Assembly: GCA_965140735.1 (NCBI GenBank)
Contig: OZ223306.1
Span: 3,968,001 to 4,032,000, forward strand
Origin: Fusibacter_A sp965140735
Lineage (GTDB): Bacteria; Bacillota; Clostridia; Peptostreptococcales; Acidaminobacteraceae
DNA length: 64,000 nt
Direction: 5' to 3'
In this document: in pieces, positions 1 to 7,657 of the stretch
Layout: the number at the start of each line of letters is the position of its first letter
Position numbering within the stretch: position 1 is the first letter of the stretch
Program-made: the position numbers and the translations under genes
The notes under the pieces: generated by a model
Database searches by the model: none
Told to the model about the DNA's origin: nothing
The model's input: the letters and a program-made list of their open reading frames with translations, nothing else

Positions 1-579
1 CAAGCAGCATTCTGGCTAGTGGCAGGGAGTCTTGGTAATGATGTTGTCCTTGAGGGGATGCAAAAAACATCACTACAGGGCGATCATGCAATCCTAGAAA
101 TTGTAGAGAGACTTGGTGGAAAAATCACATGGCAATCAGAGGGCGTTAAATCAACAGAGTCAGCCCTAAAGACTGCTGTGGTAGATGCATCCCAGTGTCC
201 TGATCTTGTACCTGTATTAACTGTTTTACTCAGCATGGGCAATGGTACTTCTGAAATCATCAATGCCGGTAGATTACGTATTAAAGAATCGGATCGATTA
301 AAGGCTATTTGTACTGAACTCAATAAAATGGGTGGACAAGTAGAAGAACTTGAAGAAGGTTTGAAAATAAAAGGTGTTCAGGGCTTTAAGGGGGCAGTTG
401 TTGATTCTTGGAATGATCATAGAATCGCAATGGCACTGGCAATAGCAGCAACACGTGCAGATGGTCCCGTGGAAATTACTGGATTTGAAGCCGTTAGGAA
501 ATCGTATCCAATGTTTTGGGTAGATTATGAAAAATTAGGAGGTGTGATTCATGGGGAGTCAGATTGGAGAAATCTTTAA
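1..579 (+). CDS. aroA: 3-phosphoshikimate 1-carboxyvinyltransferase (EPSP synthase), C-terminal part
   Basis: The reading frame is open from the first base of the window, so the 5' part of the gene lies outside; 192 of the usual roughly 420-430 residues are present. The enzyme joins shikimate 3-phosphate and phosphoenolpyruvate in chorismate synthesis. Seen directly: the start SQAAFWL-like segment (from QAAFWLVAG), the RIKESDRL motif near base 277 and the NDHRIAMA motif near base 412, both substrate-binding signatures of the family. The 3' end overlaps aroC by 29 nt, and the aroC ribosome binding site lies inside this gene, which points to translational coupling in an aro operon. Confidence 0.95.
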   Translation, partial: QAAFWLVAGSLGNDVVLEGMQKTSLQGDHAILEIVERLGGKITWQSEGVKSTESALKTAVVDASQCPDLVPVLTVLLSMGNGTSEIINAGRLRIKESDRLKAICTELNKMGGQVEELEEGLKIKGVQGFKGAVVDSWNDHRIAMALAIAATRADGPVEITGFEAVRKSYPMFWVDYEKLGGVIHGESDWRNL

Positions 580-1639
580 AATATCTATATTTGGTGAATC
601 ACACGGCACTGCAATAGGTTGTGTAATTGAGGGTATTCCAGCAGGAACAAAGCTTGATTTGGATTTGATTCGTAAGCGAATGGCACAGCGTAAACCTGGT
701 CAAGGATCGTTTACAACACCAAGACAAGAGGGCGATCGATTTGAAATTTTAAGTGGTTTTTTTAAGGATCAAACCACTGGAACGCCTCTTTGTATGATGA
801 TTAAAAATCATGATACGAGATCAAAGGATTATGAAAAGACAAAAGCACTTTTGAGACCTTCTCATGCAGATTACACGGGTACAATTAAATGGCATGGTGC
901 AAATGATTTTCGTGGGGGCGGGCATTTTTCAGCTCGATTAACCGCACCTTTAGTTTTTGCAGGTGCCATAGCGGAACAATTGCTCAGTGAACAAAATATC
1001 CAAATTATATCTCAGATTGAATCTGTGGGCGCTGTTAACTGCAAGAGTCTTACTGCTTATGATGAGTTAAAACCTATCTTAGAGCAATTCGATGAGACGC
1101 CTCTTTTGATTCATCCAGATTATGAAGCTTCTGTCCTTGAAGAAATTGAAAACGCTCGGAACGCACTTGATTCTGTAGGGGGTGTAGTAGAAACTCTAGT
1201 TTTAAATATGCCTGTAGGCGTGGGGAACCCCATGTTTGATACGATAGAAAGCGAACTTTCTTATGGCTTGTTCGGTATTCCAGCAGTGAAGGGCGTCAGC
1301 TTTGGGGCGGGATTTGACCTTCCAAAAATGAGAGGTTCCGAGGCCAATGATGCGTTTATAATAGAAGAAAATGTGATTAAGACAAGGACCAATAACAATG
1401 GTGGAATCAATGGTGGGATCAGTAATGGTATGCCGATTTGGTTTAGATGTGCTTTTAAACCGACGCCATCTATAGCAAAGTCTCAAGAAACAGTGAATCT
1501 CGAAACTTTAAAATCAGAAAAACTTGAAATTGTAGGGAGACATGATCCTTGTGTAGCACTTAGAGGTGCGGTTGTGGTCAAAGCTGTGACGGCTATTAAA
1601 ATTTATGATCTTATAAGAAAGGAGATGTCAAATGGCTAA
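551..1639 (+). CDS. aroC: Chorismate synthase
   Basis: Makes chorismate from EPSP with reduced FMN as cofactor, the last common step of aromatic amino acid synthesis. The 362 residues match full family length. Seen: N-terminal FGESHG (residues 14-19), the KPGQG segment (about 51-55), and RGGGHFSAR near residue 120. The ATG at 551 has AGGAGGTG 6-7 nt upstream, inside aroA. The last codons overlap the pheA start by 8 nt. No anomalies seen. Confidence 0.97.
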   Translation: MGSQIGEIFKISIFGESHGTAIGCVIEGIPAGTKLDLDLIRKRMAQRKPGQGSFTTPRQEGDRFEILSGFFKDQTTGTPLCMMIKNHDTRSKDYEKTKALLRPSHADYTGTIKWHGANDFRGGGHFSARLTAPLVFAGAIAEQLLSEQNIQIISQIESVGAVNCKSLTAYDELKPILEQFDETPLLIHPDYEASVLEEIENARNALDSVGGVVETLVLNMPVGVGNPMFDTIESELSYGLFGIPAVKGVSFGAGFDLPKMRGSEANDAFIIEENVIKTRTNNNGGINGGISNGMPIWFRCAFKPTPSIAKSQETVNLETLKSEKLEIVGRHDPCVALRGAVVVKAVTAIKIYDLIRKEMSNG

Positions 1640-2453
1640 AATTGCTTTACAAGGCATTGAAGGCTCATATAGCTATGAGGCAATGCTTCAATTATATGGT
1701 CCAAAACCTTATGTTTGTTATGATACGTTTGAGGCAGTCTTTGAATCTGTGATGACAGGACAATGTCAACTCGGTATTTTACCAATTGAAAATTCGTCTA
1801 CGGGGAGTATTTCAGCTGTATATGATCTACTCAATCAATACGATGCACAAATTGTTGCTGAAACGACGCTTCGCATTAATCATAATTTGCTTGCAACTGA
1901 ACCTATTTTACCAAGTGAAGTTGAAGTGGTTTATTCACATCAACAAGGGTTTGATCAGTGTCAGACTTTCTTTAAAAAATATGACAATATGCACCGAATT
2001 CCATTTAAGAATACGGCGCTTAGTGCACAAAAGGTGGCTCAAGAGAAAAAGAGAAATCAAGCAGCTGTGGCAAGTACCCTTGCTGCAAAGCAATTTGGTC
2101 TCCATATAATAGAAGAGAACATTAACGATCAGGTGAATAACTTCACGAGATTTATCATTGTCAGTAAAGACTCTGTACTTAATCCAAAGGCTAATAAAGT
2201 TTCTTTCCAATCGGTTGTGAATCATACACCGGGCTCACTCTATAAAATGCTCAGTTGTTTTGAAACAGAACATATCAATTTACTTAAAATTGAATCTAGA
2301 CCTATTCGAAATAAAACTTGGGAATACACTTTTTACATTGACTTTGAAGGCAATCTTGAAGATGAATCGACCCTTAAAGCATTAGATCACATCAAACATT
2401 ATTCTAATGCATTTAAACTTCTAGGCAATTATAAAATGGGGGAATCTGTATGA
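1632..2453 (+). CDS. pheA: Prephenate dehydratase (monofunctional)
   Basis: Converts prephenate to phenylpyruvate for phenylalanine synthesis. At 273 residues it is a catalytic domain plus ACT regulatory domain; there is no chorismate mutase domain. Seen: GSYSYEA at 11-17, PIENSSTGSI at 51-60, the catalytic TRF at 172-174, and the ESRP motif of the phenylalanine-binding ACT domain at 221-224, so feedback inhibition by phenylalanine is expected. It overlaps aroC upstream and shares ATGA with aroE downstream, so it belongs to the same operon. Confidence 0.96.
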   Translation: MAKIALQGIEGSYSYEAMLQLYGPKPYVCYDTFEAVFESVMTGQCQLGILPIENSSTGSISAVYDLLNQYDAQIVAETTLRINHNLLATEPILPSEVEVVYSHQQGFDQCQTFFKKYDNMHRIPFKNTALSAQKVAQEKKRNQAAVASTLAAKQFGLHIIEENINDQVNNFTRFIIVSKDSVLNPKANKVSFQSVVNHTPGSLYKMLSCFETEHINLLKIESRPIRNKTWEYTFYIDFEGNLEDESTLKALDHIKHYSNAFKLLGNYKMGESV

Positions 2454-3223
2454 AGCATTACGGGCTCTTAGGAAAGGGCATTACTTACAGCTTATCCCCA
2501 AGGATTCATGCTCATGTCTATGAAAAACTGGATTTAGATTGCGATTATACAATCGTAGATGGTATTCTTGAAGAACAAATTGAAACTATCAAAAATCTGG
2601 ATGGTTTTAATATAACGATTCCTTATAAGGAAGATATTATACCTTATCTTACGGATCAAGATGAGGCTTCTCGAAAGATTGGTGCAGTGAATACGGTGGT
2701 TCATAGAGATGGTAAGTGGTTTGGGTATAACACAGATTATCATGGGTTTAAAGAAACCGTGTTGTCCCTTTCTATTGAGACACCACAAAGTGCCGTTATT
2801 TTAGGGACTGGTGGTGCTGCTAAAGCAGTTTATCATGTGCTTAAAGATTTAGGAACAAAAGAGATTTGGATTGTCTCTCGACAAGAGGATGCTATCTTTG
2901 AAAACGAGCGTTGCATCACGTATGAAATGCTTGAAAATAGAGGTATTCGGAGTGACATGCTTGTAAACTGTACACCTGTTGGTAGAGATGGAACGTCACC
3001 TGTAAGTGAGCAGGTGGTAAAACGTCAAGGCAGTGTAATCGATCTTATATACGCACCGCCGATGCCACTACTTTTAAAAATGGCTAGAAGCCTTCAAATT
3101 CCCTATGCAAATGGTTTAATGATGTTGATCGTTCAAGCTTTATACGCAGATCAATTATGGTTTTCAGACATAAACATAGATATACAAAAACTCTATCATG
3201 AGATCAAAGTGATTATAGATTAG
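2450..3223 (+). CDS. aroE: Shikimate dehydrogenase (NADP+)
   Basis: Reduces 3-dehydroshikimate to shikimate. The 257 residues show the substrate-binding SLSP (14-17), the catalytic lysine in NITIPYK (Lys60), the NTDYHG segment with Asp96, and the nucleotide-binding GTGGAAKA loop (119-126). The start codon lies in the ATGA overlap with pheA. It is the last gene of the operon; the terminator stem begins inside the stop codon. Family length is about 270, so it is complete. Confidence 0.96.
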   Translation: MKHYGLLGKGITYSLSPRIHAHVYEKLDLDCDYTIVDGILEEQIETIKNLDGFNITIPYKEDIIPYLTDQDEASRKIGAVNTVVHRDGKWFGYNTDYHGFKETVLSLSIETPQSAVILGTGGAAKAVYHVLKDLGTKEIWIVSRQEDAIFENERCITYEMLENRGIRSDMLVNCTPVGRDGTSPVSEQVVKRQGSVIDLIYAPPMPLLLKMARSLQIPYANGLMMLIVQALYADQLWFSDINIDIQKLYHEIKVIID

Positions 3224-3273
3224 AGGTTCATTCTTTGTACAGAAATTTGTACAAAGAATGAACCTCTTTTTTT
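3222..3273 (+). terminator. Rho-independent terminator of the aro operon
   Basis: A 20-bp perfect stem (arms 3222-3241 and 3247-3266, starting AGAGGTTC and ending GAACCTCT) with a very small loop is followed by a run of seven T. The stem starts within the aroE stop codon. Confidence 0.95.
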
Positions 3274-3340
3274 ATGCACAGAAATAAGGTTTACAAAGTA
3301 TTCTGCTATTTTATCTATCAAAGATTTGAAAATATAGGCT

Positions 3341-3478
3341 TACAGGATCAACTCTTCGCTGTTCATTTTATGCATAAAATTGGCATTGTATTTTGCAACT
3401 TTCTATTTTTTCATACTCATTGTTTTAATCCTAAAACCAACAGGGTTGTTTGGTAAAAAATTCATTAAGAAAGTGTAG
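3341..3478 (+). pseudogene. Relic of branched-chain amino acid ABC permease LivH, C-terminal end
   Basis: Only the last 45 or so codons are readable, in frame to TAG at 3476. The final residues ILKPTGLFGKKFIKKV match the characteristic LivH C-terminus (RPxGLFGKK). Upstream the reading frame becomes unrecognisable directly after the aro terminator. It sits 8 nt before the livM relic, as in intact livHM operons. Identification rests on the tail motif and on the livM neighbour. Confidence 0.7.
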
Positions 3479-3486
3479 ATGTCCGT

Positions 3487-3920
3487 GTGCAGTTATTAAA
3501 AAGAAAACCTTTACAATACAGTTTATTTGGCATTCTTGCCATTGTTATCCCCATACTATTAAGTGCCAAGGGATCAACTTATACATTGCTTGCATCTATT
3601 GGTATTATCGCCATCGCAGCCCTTGGGTTCAATATTTTACTCGGTTATTCGGGTCAGATTTCATTAGGTTATGGGGCTTTCCTGTAATCTTTGGCTATAA
3701 GTTTAATAAAGAATCGGTGTACATTTTAGTAATTCTTGTTTTAGTGGGGGTGATGATTGCCACTTATAATTTTATGAAATCCTCAACGGGCAGGGCATTG
3801 ATCGCCATGAAAAAAAGTGAACATGCGGCTCAAGCAATAGGTGTTAGTTTGTTTAAACACAAATTGTTAGCATTTTCTCTTAGTACAATGTATGCCGGGA
3901 TTGCAGGAAGTCCCTCTTAA
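3487..3920 (+). pseudogene. Relic of branched-chain amino acid ABC permease LivM with internal deletion and frameshift
   Basis: The first 66 codons from a GTG start encode a LivM N-terminus: a hydrophobic segment, then GFNILLGYSGQISLGYGAF, the signature of this permease family. Near base 3680 the frame breaks (stop at 3685) and a different frame continues with the C-terminal LivM region, including TGRALIAMKKSEHAAQAIGV and the following membrane segment, to a stop at 3918. The two pieces total about 145 codons against roughly 310 in intact proteins, so the centre and the 3' end are missing. The remaining 50 nt have no recognisable coding content. Confidence 0.8.
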
Positions 3921-4020
3921 ATTTGAAACCTGGAAAAATAGAACATACCAATAAAGAAGAAGTCTCTCAAGGTGTATTTCTTGGGTTATAAGCATTGATA
4001 TATTCGTCAAATTTTGACTT

Positions 4021-4250
4021 AACAATTTGTTCGCAATTGCTTAATAGTGTATACATAAGAGCGTTATATACTGTGTATAAGTTAAGTGAAAGCTTAACAA
4101 ACCCCATAAATTTTAAACATGATTAACCCCAATTAATAAAAACCCCAAATGAATTTTGAGTAGGTTTCCCCCAAATTCCCACTCATACAATTCCCCCCTA
4201 GTAACATATTTATTTTTAAAACTTCCGGCCCGAGCTGGAAGTTTTTGTTT
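4021..4250 (+). ncRNA. Candidate C-rich small RNA, tandem unit 1
   Basis: This unit repeats 250 nt downstream (4271-4500). It has no convincing reading frame, but contains a short hairpin (GTTAAG/CTTAAC, 4081-4098), a second hairpin GAGTAGG/CCCACTC around 4158-4185 with a CCCCC loop and one mismatch, several unpaired C-runs (CCCC to CCCCCC), and a rho-independent terminator at 4218-4250. C-rich single-stranded stretches are known from regulatory RNAs that pair with Shine-Dalgarno sequences; that role is inference here. No promoter could be assigned with confidence. Confidence 0.5.
4218..4250 (+). terminator. Terminator of repeat unit 1
   Basis: The stem ACTTCCGGC/GCTGGAAGT (4221-4242, loop CCGA, one G-U pair) is preceded by AAA and followed by TTTTTGTTTT. 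Compared with unit 2 the stem carries a compensating C-G to T-A exchange, which supports a conserved RNA hairpin. Confidence 0.85.
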
Positions 4251-4270
4251 TGTCATAAATTGTCTCGTTT

Positions 4271-4500
4271 TACAATTTGTTTGCAATTGCTTCATAGTGT
4301 GTACATAAGAAACTTATATACTGTATATAAGTTAAGTGAGAGCTTAACAACCCCATAACCCTTAAACATGATTAACCTCAATTAATTAACAAAACCCCAA
4401 ATGAACTTTGAGTGGGTTTCCCCCAATTCCCACTCACATGATTCCCCCCGAATAGCATATTTATAAAAAAACTTCTAGCCCGAGCTAGAAGTTTTTATTT
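4271..4500 (+). ncRNA. Candidate C-rich small RNA, tandem unit 2
   Basis: Second copy of the unit at 4021, displaced by 250 nt with small indels in the middle. Here the C-loop hairpin is perfect (GAGTGGG/CCCACTC, about 4409-4436, loop containing CCCCC) and the GTTAAG/CTTAAC hairpin (4331-4348) is kept. A perfect 11-bp inverted repeat with one central base lies at 4311-4333. At least four C-runs of four or more are on this strand, unusual for such AT-rich DNA. The unit ends in a terminator. Function is unknown. Confidence 0.5.
4468..4500 (+). terminator. Terminator of repeat unit 2
   Basis: Perfect 9-bp stem ACTTCTAGC/GCTAGAAGT (4471-4492) with loop CCGA, an A-run before and GTTTTTATTTT after it. 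Confidence 0.88.
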
Positions 4501-4506
4501 TATATC

Positions 4507-4570
4507 AGTAGTTTTCATCCGGCTTAGAGACAGAAGTGTTTAACCATCTCTAAGCGGTTGGACGAGGACG
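4507..4570 (+). repeat. 64-nt dispersed palindromic element, copy A
   Basis: Aligns without gaps over 64 nt to the reverse complement of 51362-51425; the outer arms are nearly identical and the centre (about positions 24-38 of the element) varies. The arms can pair imperfectly (GCTTAGAG with CTCTAAGC), so it resembles a REP-type or small MITE-like element. It lies in a decayed intergenic region. Confidence 0.75.
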
Positions 4571-4581
4571 GGTCCGACAAA

Positions 4582-4743
4582 TCACTTCTCTTTCTTTTTA
4601 TGAAAGACATCAAGATTAAGGCCAACAATTTCAAGAAGATCCAAGCCTGATCCTGATGAGAAAAGAGCGATGAAAATGAATAGAACGGGTAGAAAAGGGA
4701 TTACAATTAGAAGATAGAGTAAGTTTTTGGGTTTAAATTTCAT
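4582..4743 (-). CDS. Small membrane protein, 53 residues
   Basis: Short reading frame on the minus strand with an excellent ribosome binding site (AAAGGAGGTC about 8 nt before ATG at 4743). The product has a lysine-rich N-terminus, one long hydrophobic segment (about residues 8-29), a short GSGLDLLEIVGLN stretch and a lysine-rich tail (HKKKEK), so a single-pass membrane protein is expected. It follows a second small membrane protein gene by 23 nt and probably shares its transcript. No family recognised. Confidence 0.6.
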   Translation of the reverse strand: MKFKPKNLLYLLIVIPFLPVLFIFIALFSSGSGLDLLEIVGLNLDVFHKKKEK

Positions 4744-4766
4744 AGAAAAAGACCTCCTTTAAGAGA

Positions 4767-5036
4767 CTAGCTTCTCTTGCACAAATTCAAAATAATTAAA
4801 ATGGATAAATGCATGGTGATGCCCATAGCAAGTCCCATGAAAAAATGTAAATAGACACTTAATGCAAAAACGTTGTCAAACTCTAAATGTCCGACCAATA
4901 GTCCAAGAGCAAGGATCGCTATAAGGCATAAACCTTTAATAAGTACACTTTGTTTTACAAATAGTTTTAATGTATTTTCCTTGAAATAGTTGGACACAAA
5001 GAGCCCAACGTATAATCCTAAAGTAAAAATGTTCAA
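4767..5036 (-). CDS. Small multi-pass membrane protein, unknown function
   Basis: 89 residues with about three hydrophobic segments (near residues 3-18, 33-49 and 57-84) separated by short charged loops. The likely start is TTG at 5036, preceded by AGGGGGT with 6 nt spacing; no ATG is better placed. Its G-rich ribosome binding site is complementary to the C-runs of the nearby candidate small RNAs, which is suggestive only. It lies upstream of the 53-residue membrane protein gene on the same strand. I recognise no family. Confidence 0.55.
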   Translation of the reverse strand: MNIFTLGLYVGLFVSNYFKENTLKLFVKQSVLIKGLCLIAILALGLLVGHLEFDNVFALSVYLHFFMGLAMGITMHLSILIILNLCKRS

Positions 5037-5179
5037 ATCTATACCCCCTAATTTTCATCACAAATGCCTAATGACATATGCAATTAGATTGATCGTGAAA
5101 ATGCCGATGATAAATGGAACAGTAGAACTAGTCCTCATTCTTCAATTGTTTATAGTTATAAGTTATAATTCGAAAGCCT

Positions 5180-6517
5180 CTAATCGCAATTCGTAAAAGC
5201 GGTTTCAATAAGCGTATCTGTCTTTATTTCCTGTTTACAATTTTTATGAAGCGATAAAAGTAGGAGTCCAATTGCTGGTAATGATACGATTACAATAGCT
5301 GCAGCTGCAAAAGTTGAAAGATAAAAATCAAACGGGAAGTGGACTAAACCGATCACCAACATATTATTGAGTATGTGCATCACAATTGATGCAGGCAAAC
5401 TTTTGGTAAAATAAAAAACCAATCCAGCACTGATCCCAAATATGAAGGTAGAGAGTGCTTGAACAAGGTTAAAATGCCCCAAAGCAAATAAACCAGCTTG
5501 AAGTATAATAACAAATGGAATTGGGGCTATATTTTTAAGCAACTTTATGACCGCGCCACGGTATATAAGTTCTTCAGTCACCGGCGCAATTACGCCTACG
5601 CCTAAAATGCTCAGCCATAACTTGGTGCTGACAATTCCCTGTAAATCTTTTGATGTTTCTGGAGACCACTGATCTAAACGGAGTAATGTGCTCAATGCAA
5701 TTTCTAAACAAATTCCCAAAATGGTCAAAGCCACAAGATACACAAAATGTTCTTTCTTAATGGTATTCATTGAATACGATTCTCTGAAATCTTTTTTTTT
5801 ATTATTTTCAATGACATAAAGTACGTGTATAGCGAGTAAATCCGCTACAATGATAAGTAATACTGTATTTGAAGAAGAAAAAAATATCTCTGAAGTTATG
5901 GGTGTCATAAATAGATTTCTAATGCTTAAAAAGAGGCTGGTTGCGCATACAAGTGGTATTTGTATTATTGAAAGTAAAAACGTAAGGCCTAAAACTTTGA
6001 TTACCGTTTTTATGTAATGCTTTGAAGCTCTTTCTTTTACATTTTCTTTTTCTATGTCAATAGGATCTAAAACCTCGTTTAATTGTTCACGTTCATTAAT
6101 AACGAGATTCAAAATGTTGTCAATAGCTTCTATGTCGCTCTTTTTTATATAAAACTTTAAATGACACTGGTTCTCTTTTTCATTGAAGCATTTATTGTTT
6201 CTTAAAATAGTAATGACTAACAAGATATCAACTTTGTTTTTATCGACCCATTCATAAGCTACAAATCTATTCGCAGAAATAACGTTTTTTTTTGTTATGA
6301 TGGCATTTTCGAAAACCATTATTTTTTTCTTTTGCTTATAGACATAATAACCTGTAATGAGTCCCCAAATCAGAAGGAGAAATATACCGAAAGCTATCGT
6401 GGCAGGATCGACAAAGGCAACCAGTGAGAACAGTATAACGGGTATGGATAGTATTACATAGAGTGCTAATGTTTGATTTGCAGTTTTAAATTCAATCAGT
6501 TTTTTCCCGTAGTTCAT
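5180..6517 (-). CDS. CPBP-family intramembrane metalloprotease, long form
   Basis: 445 residues. The N-terminal third has two membrane segments (about 18-55) and a soluble stretch (about 65-165); the rest is multi-pass membrane. The C-terminal half has the CPBP (Abi/Rce1-like) signature: EELIYRG with Glu315, Glu316 and Arg320, GHFN with His348, and MHILNN with His381 and Asn384/385. Such proteins include Rce1-type proteases and bacteriocin self-immunity proteins. It is the first of three CPBP genes on this strand next to a decayed bacteriocin-type exporter, so an immunity role is plausible but not shown. The catalytic residues are intact. Confidence 0.85.
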   Translation of the reverse strand: MNYGKKLIEFKTANQTLALYVILSIPVILFSLVAFVDPATIAFGIFLLLIWGLITGYYVYKQKKKIMVFENAIITKKNVISANRFVAYEWVDKNKVDILLVITILRNNKCFNEKENQCHLKFYIKKSDIEAIDNILNLVINEREQLNEVLDPIDIEKENVKERASKHYIKTVIKVLGLTFLLSIIQIPLVCATSLFLSIRNLFMTPITSEIFFSSSNTVLLIIVADLLAIHVLYVIENNKKKDFRESYSMNTIKKEHFVYLVALTILGICLEIALSTLLRLDQWSPETSKDLQGIVSTKLWLSILGVGVIAPVTEELIYRGAVIKLLKNIAPIPFVIILQAGLFALGHFNLVQALSTFIFGISAGLVFYFTKSLPASIVMHILNNMLVIGLVHFPFDFYLSTFAAAAIVIVSLPAIGLLLLSLHKNCKQEIKTDTLIETAFTNCD

Positions 6518-6562
6518 TGTGAGAGGCCTCGTTTCTGTATAATATTCAATTTTGATATTTCA

Positions 6563-6628
6563 TGTGTGTCCAATACATGTATATATTATGCACAACAATT
6601 CTATTTTATAGTTTTTGTGTGTCCAATA
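6563..6628. repeat. Pair of 13-bp direct repeats upstream of a CPBP gene
   Basis: TGTGTGTCCAATA occurs exactly at 6563-6575 and 6616-6628, 53 bp apart (about five helical turns), in the leader region of the CPBP gene that starts at 6517. This spacing would suit a regulator binding two sites on one DNA face. No binding protein can be named. Confidence 0.5.
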
Positions 6629-6749
6629 AGTGTTCATACTCATAAAACTTTCATAAAATCAGGTTAAATATATTTTTAGACTTAATGTCTTTGAATACAC
6701 TTAATCTTTATGCCAATATTTTGACTCAATAATGAAAACATAGGTACAC

Positions 6750-7580
6750 TTACCAAGTTAAAATAGTATTTACAAAAGCATGTAAAATAATAACATAGAT
6801 AATATTTCCCGTATAAAATCTTGAGATACAACCGAAAATGGAGATGACAATAGCACCTATTAGCCAATTGAAATGGCCTATATAGAGCCATGAGTGCAAA
6901 ATAATAAAGAAAAATGAATTAAGTAAAATAACAAATATTATCCTTAGATGTTTAGATTTAAAATTTGATGTAGATTCTAATAATTGTGTGAGAAACACGC
7001 CGCGAACCAAGACTTCTTCTGAAAAAGCAGGTATAATGATACCGATTAAAAAACTGATGAGAAATGAAGTTGTGCCTATTTGTGATAGAAGAATTTCCTT
7101 ATGATTGAGTATCATTAAAAAATAACAAAGACTTATCGTCGTAGCGATCATGATGATTGTTTTTCCAAACTTTATATTTGAAAATTTAAAGCCTAATTCA
7201 GCTACAGAAAACCCCATTTCCAAACAGTAATAGAATAGAAAGAAATTAATTGGAATGAATAGAGCCAGGAGAACAAATTGCCCTTCCACAAAAATGCCAT
7301 TTCTTATATTAGGCGCAAGCTCAGTCGCGGAAAAAACGATATTTTTTAGAAATAGGAGATTGATAGTCAAATACAGTAAGCGTTTAAAAGGGTGTTCAAC
7401 TTCTGTAGCAATATATTTTTTTGTAAAAAACATAGAAATTAAATAAATGATCATAACTATTGCAACTATCAAAAAATTCAGCGGTATTGCTGGTGGCACT
7501 AAAATAGCAGTTGTAATGGCACAACCAAGAAGTAAAAGCAAGAAATCATTACTTTTTCGGGACTTAAGAAAATGAGTCAT
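6750..7580 (-). CDS. CPBP-family intramembrane metalloprotease, paralogue 1
   Basis: 276 residues, mostly membrane segments. CPBP signature: SEEVLVRG with Glu188, Glu189 and Arg193, His229 in IILHSW, and His267/Asn271 in LHAFVN. It is clearly similar along its length to the next gene at 7658-8485 (same NGIFV, MGFS, ISRFY and LHAF segments), which indicates a tandem duplication. Likely role is processing or protection against a peptide bacteriocin, given the exporter relic beyond the next gene; this is inference. Confidence 0.85.
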   Translation of the reverse strand: MTHFLKSRKSNDFLLLLLGCAITTAILVPPAIPLNFLIVAIVMIIYLISMFFTKKYIATEVEHPFKRLLYLTINLLFLKNIVFSATELAPNIRNGIFVEGQFVLLALFIPINFFLFYYCLEMGFSVAELGFKFSNIKFGKTIIMIATTISLCYFLMILNHKEILLSQIGTTSFLISFLIGIIIPAFSEEVLVRGVFLTQLLESTSNFKSKHLRIIFVILLNSFFFIILHSWLYIGHFNWLIGAIVISIFGCISRFYTGNIIYVIILHAFVNTILTW

Positions 7581-7657
7581 TATAGTTTGAACCTCTTTTA
7601 CATAAAATTAGAGTAATTATAAGCGATTGATGTAACGTGATGATCATGAACAATCTC

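Noticed and set aside
3274..3456. 60-codon plus-strand frame after the aro terminator
   Set aside because: Different frame from the recognisable LivH tail and no ribosome binding site; treated as part of the livH relic region.
4113..4295. 60-codon minus-strand frame across the repeat units
   Set aside because: Runs through a terminator hairpin and is not kept as a similar frame in the second repeat unit; RNA structure explains the region better.
4021..4500. Two tandem repeat units as a CRISPR-like array
   Set aside because: Only two long units that are similar throughout, with no short identical repeats separated by unique spacers.
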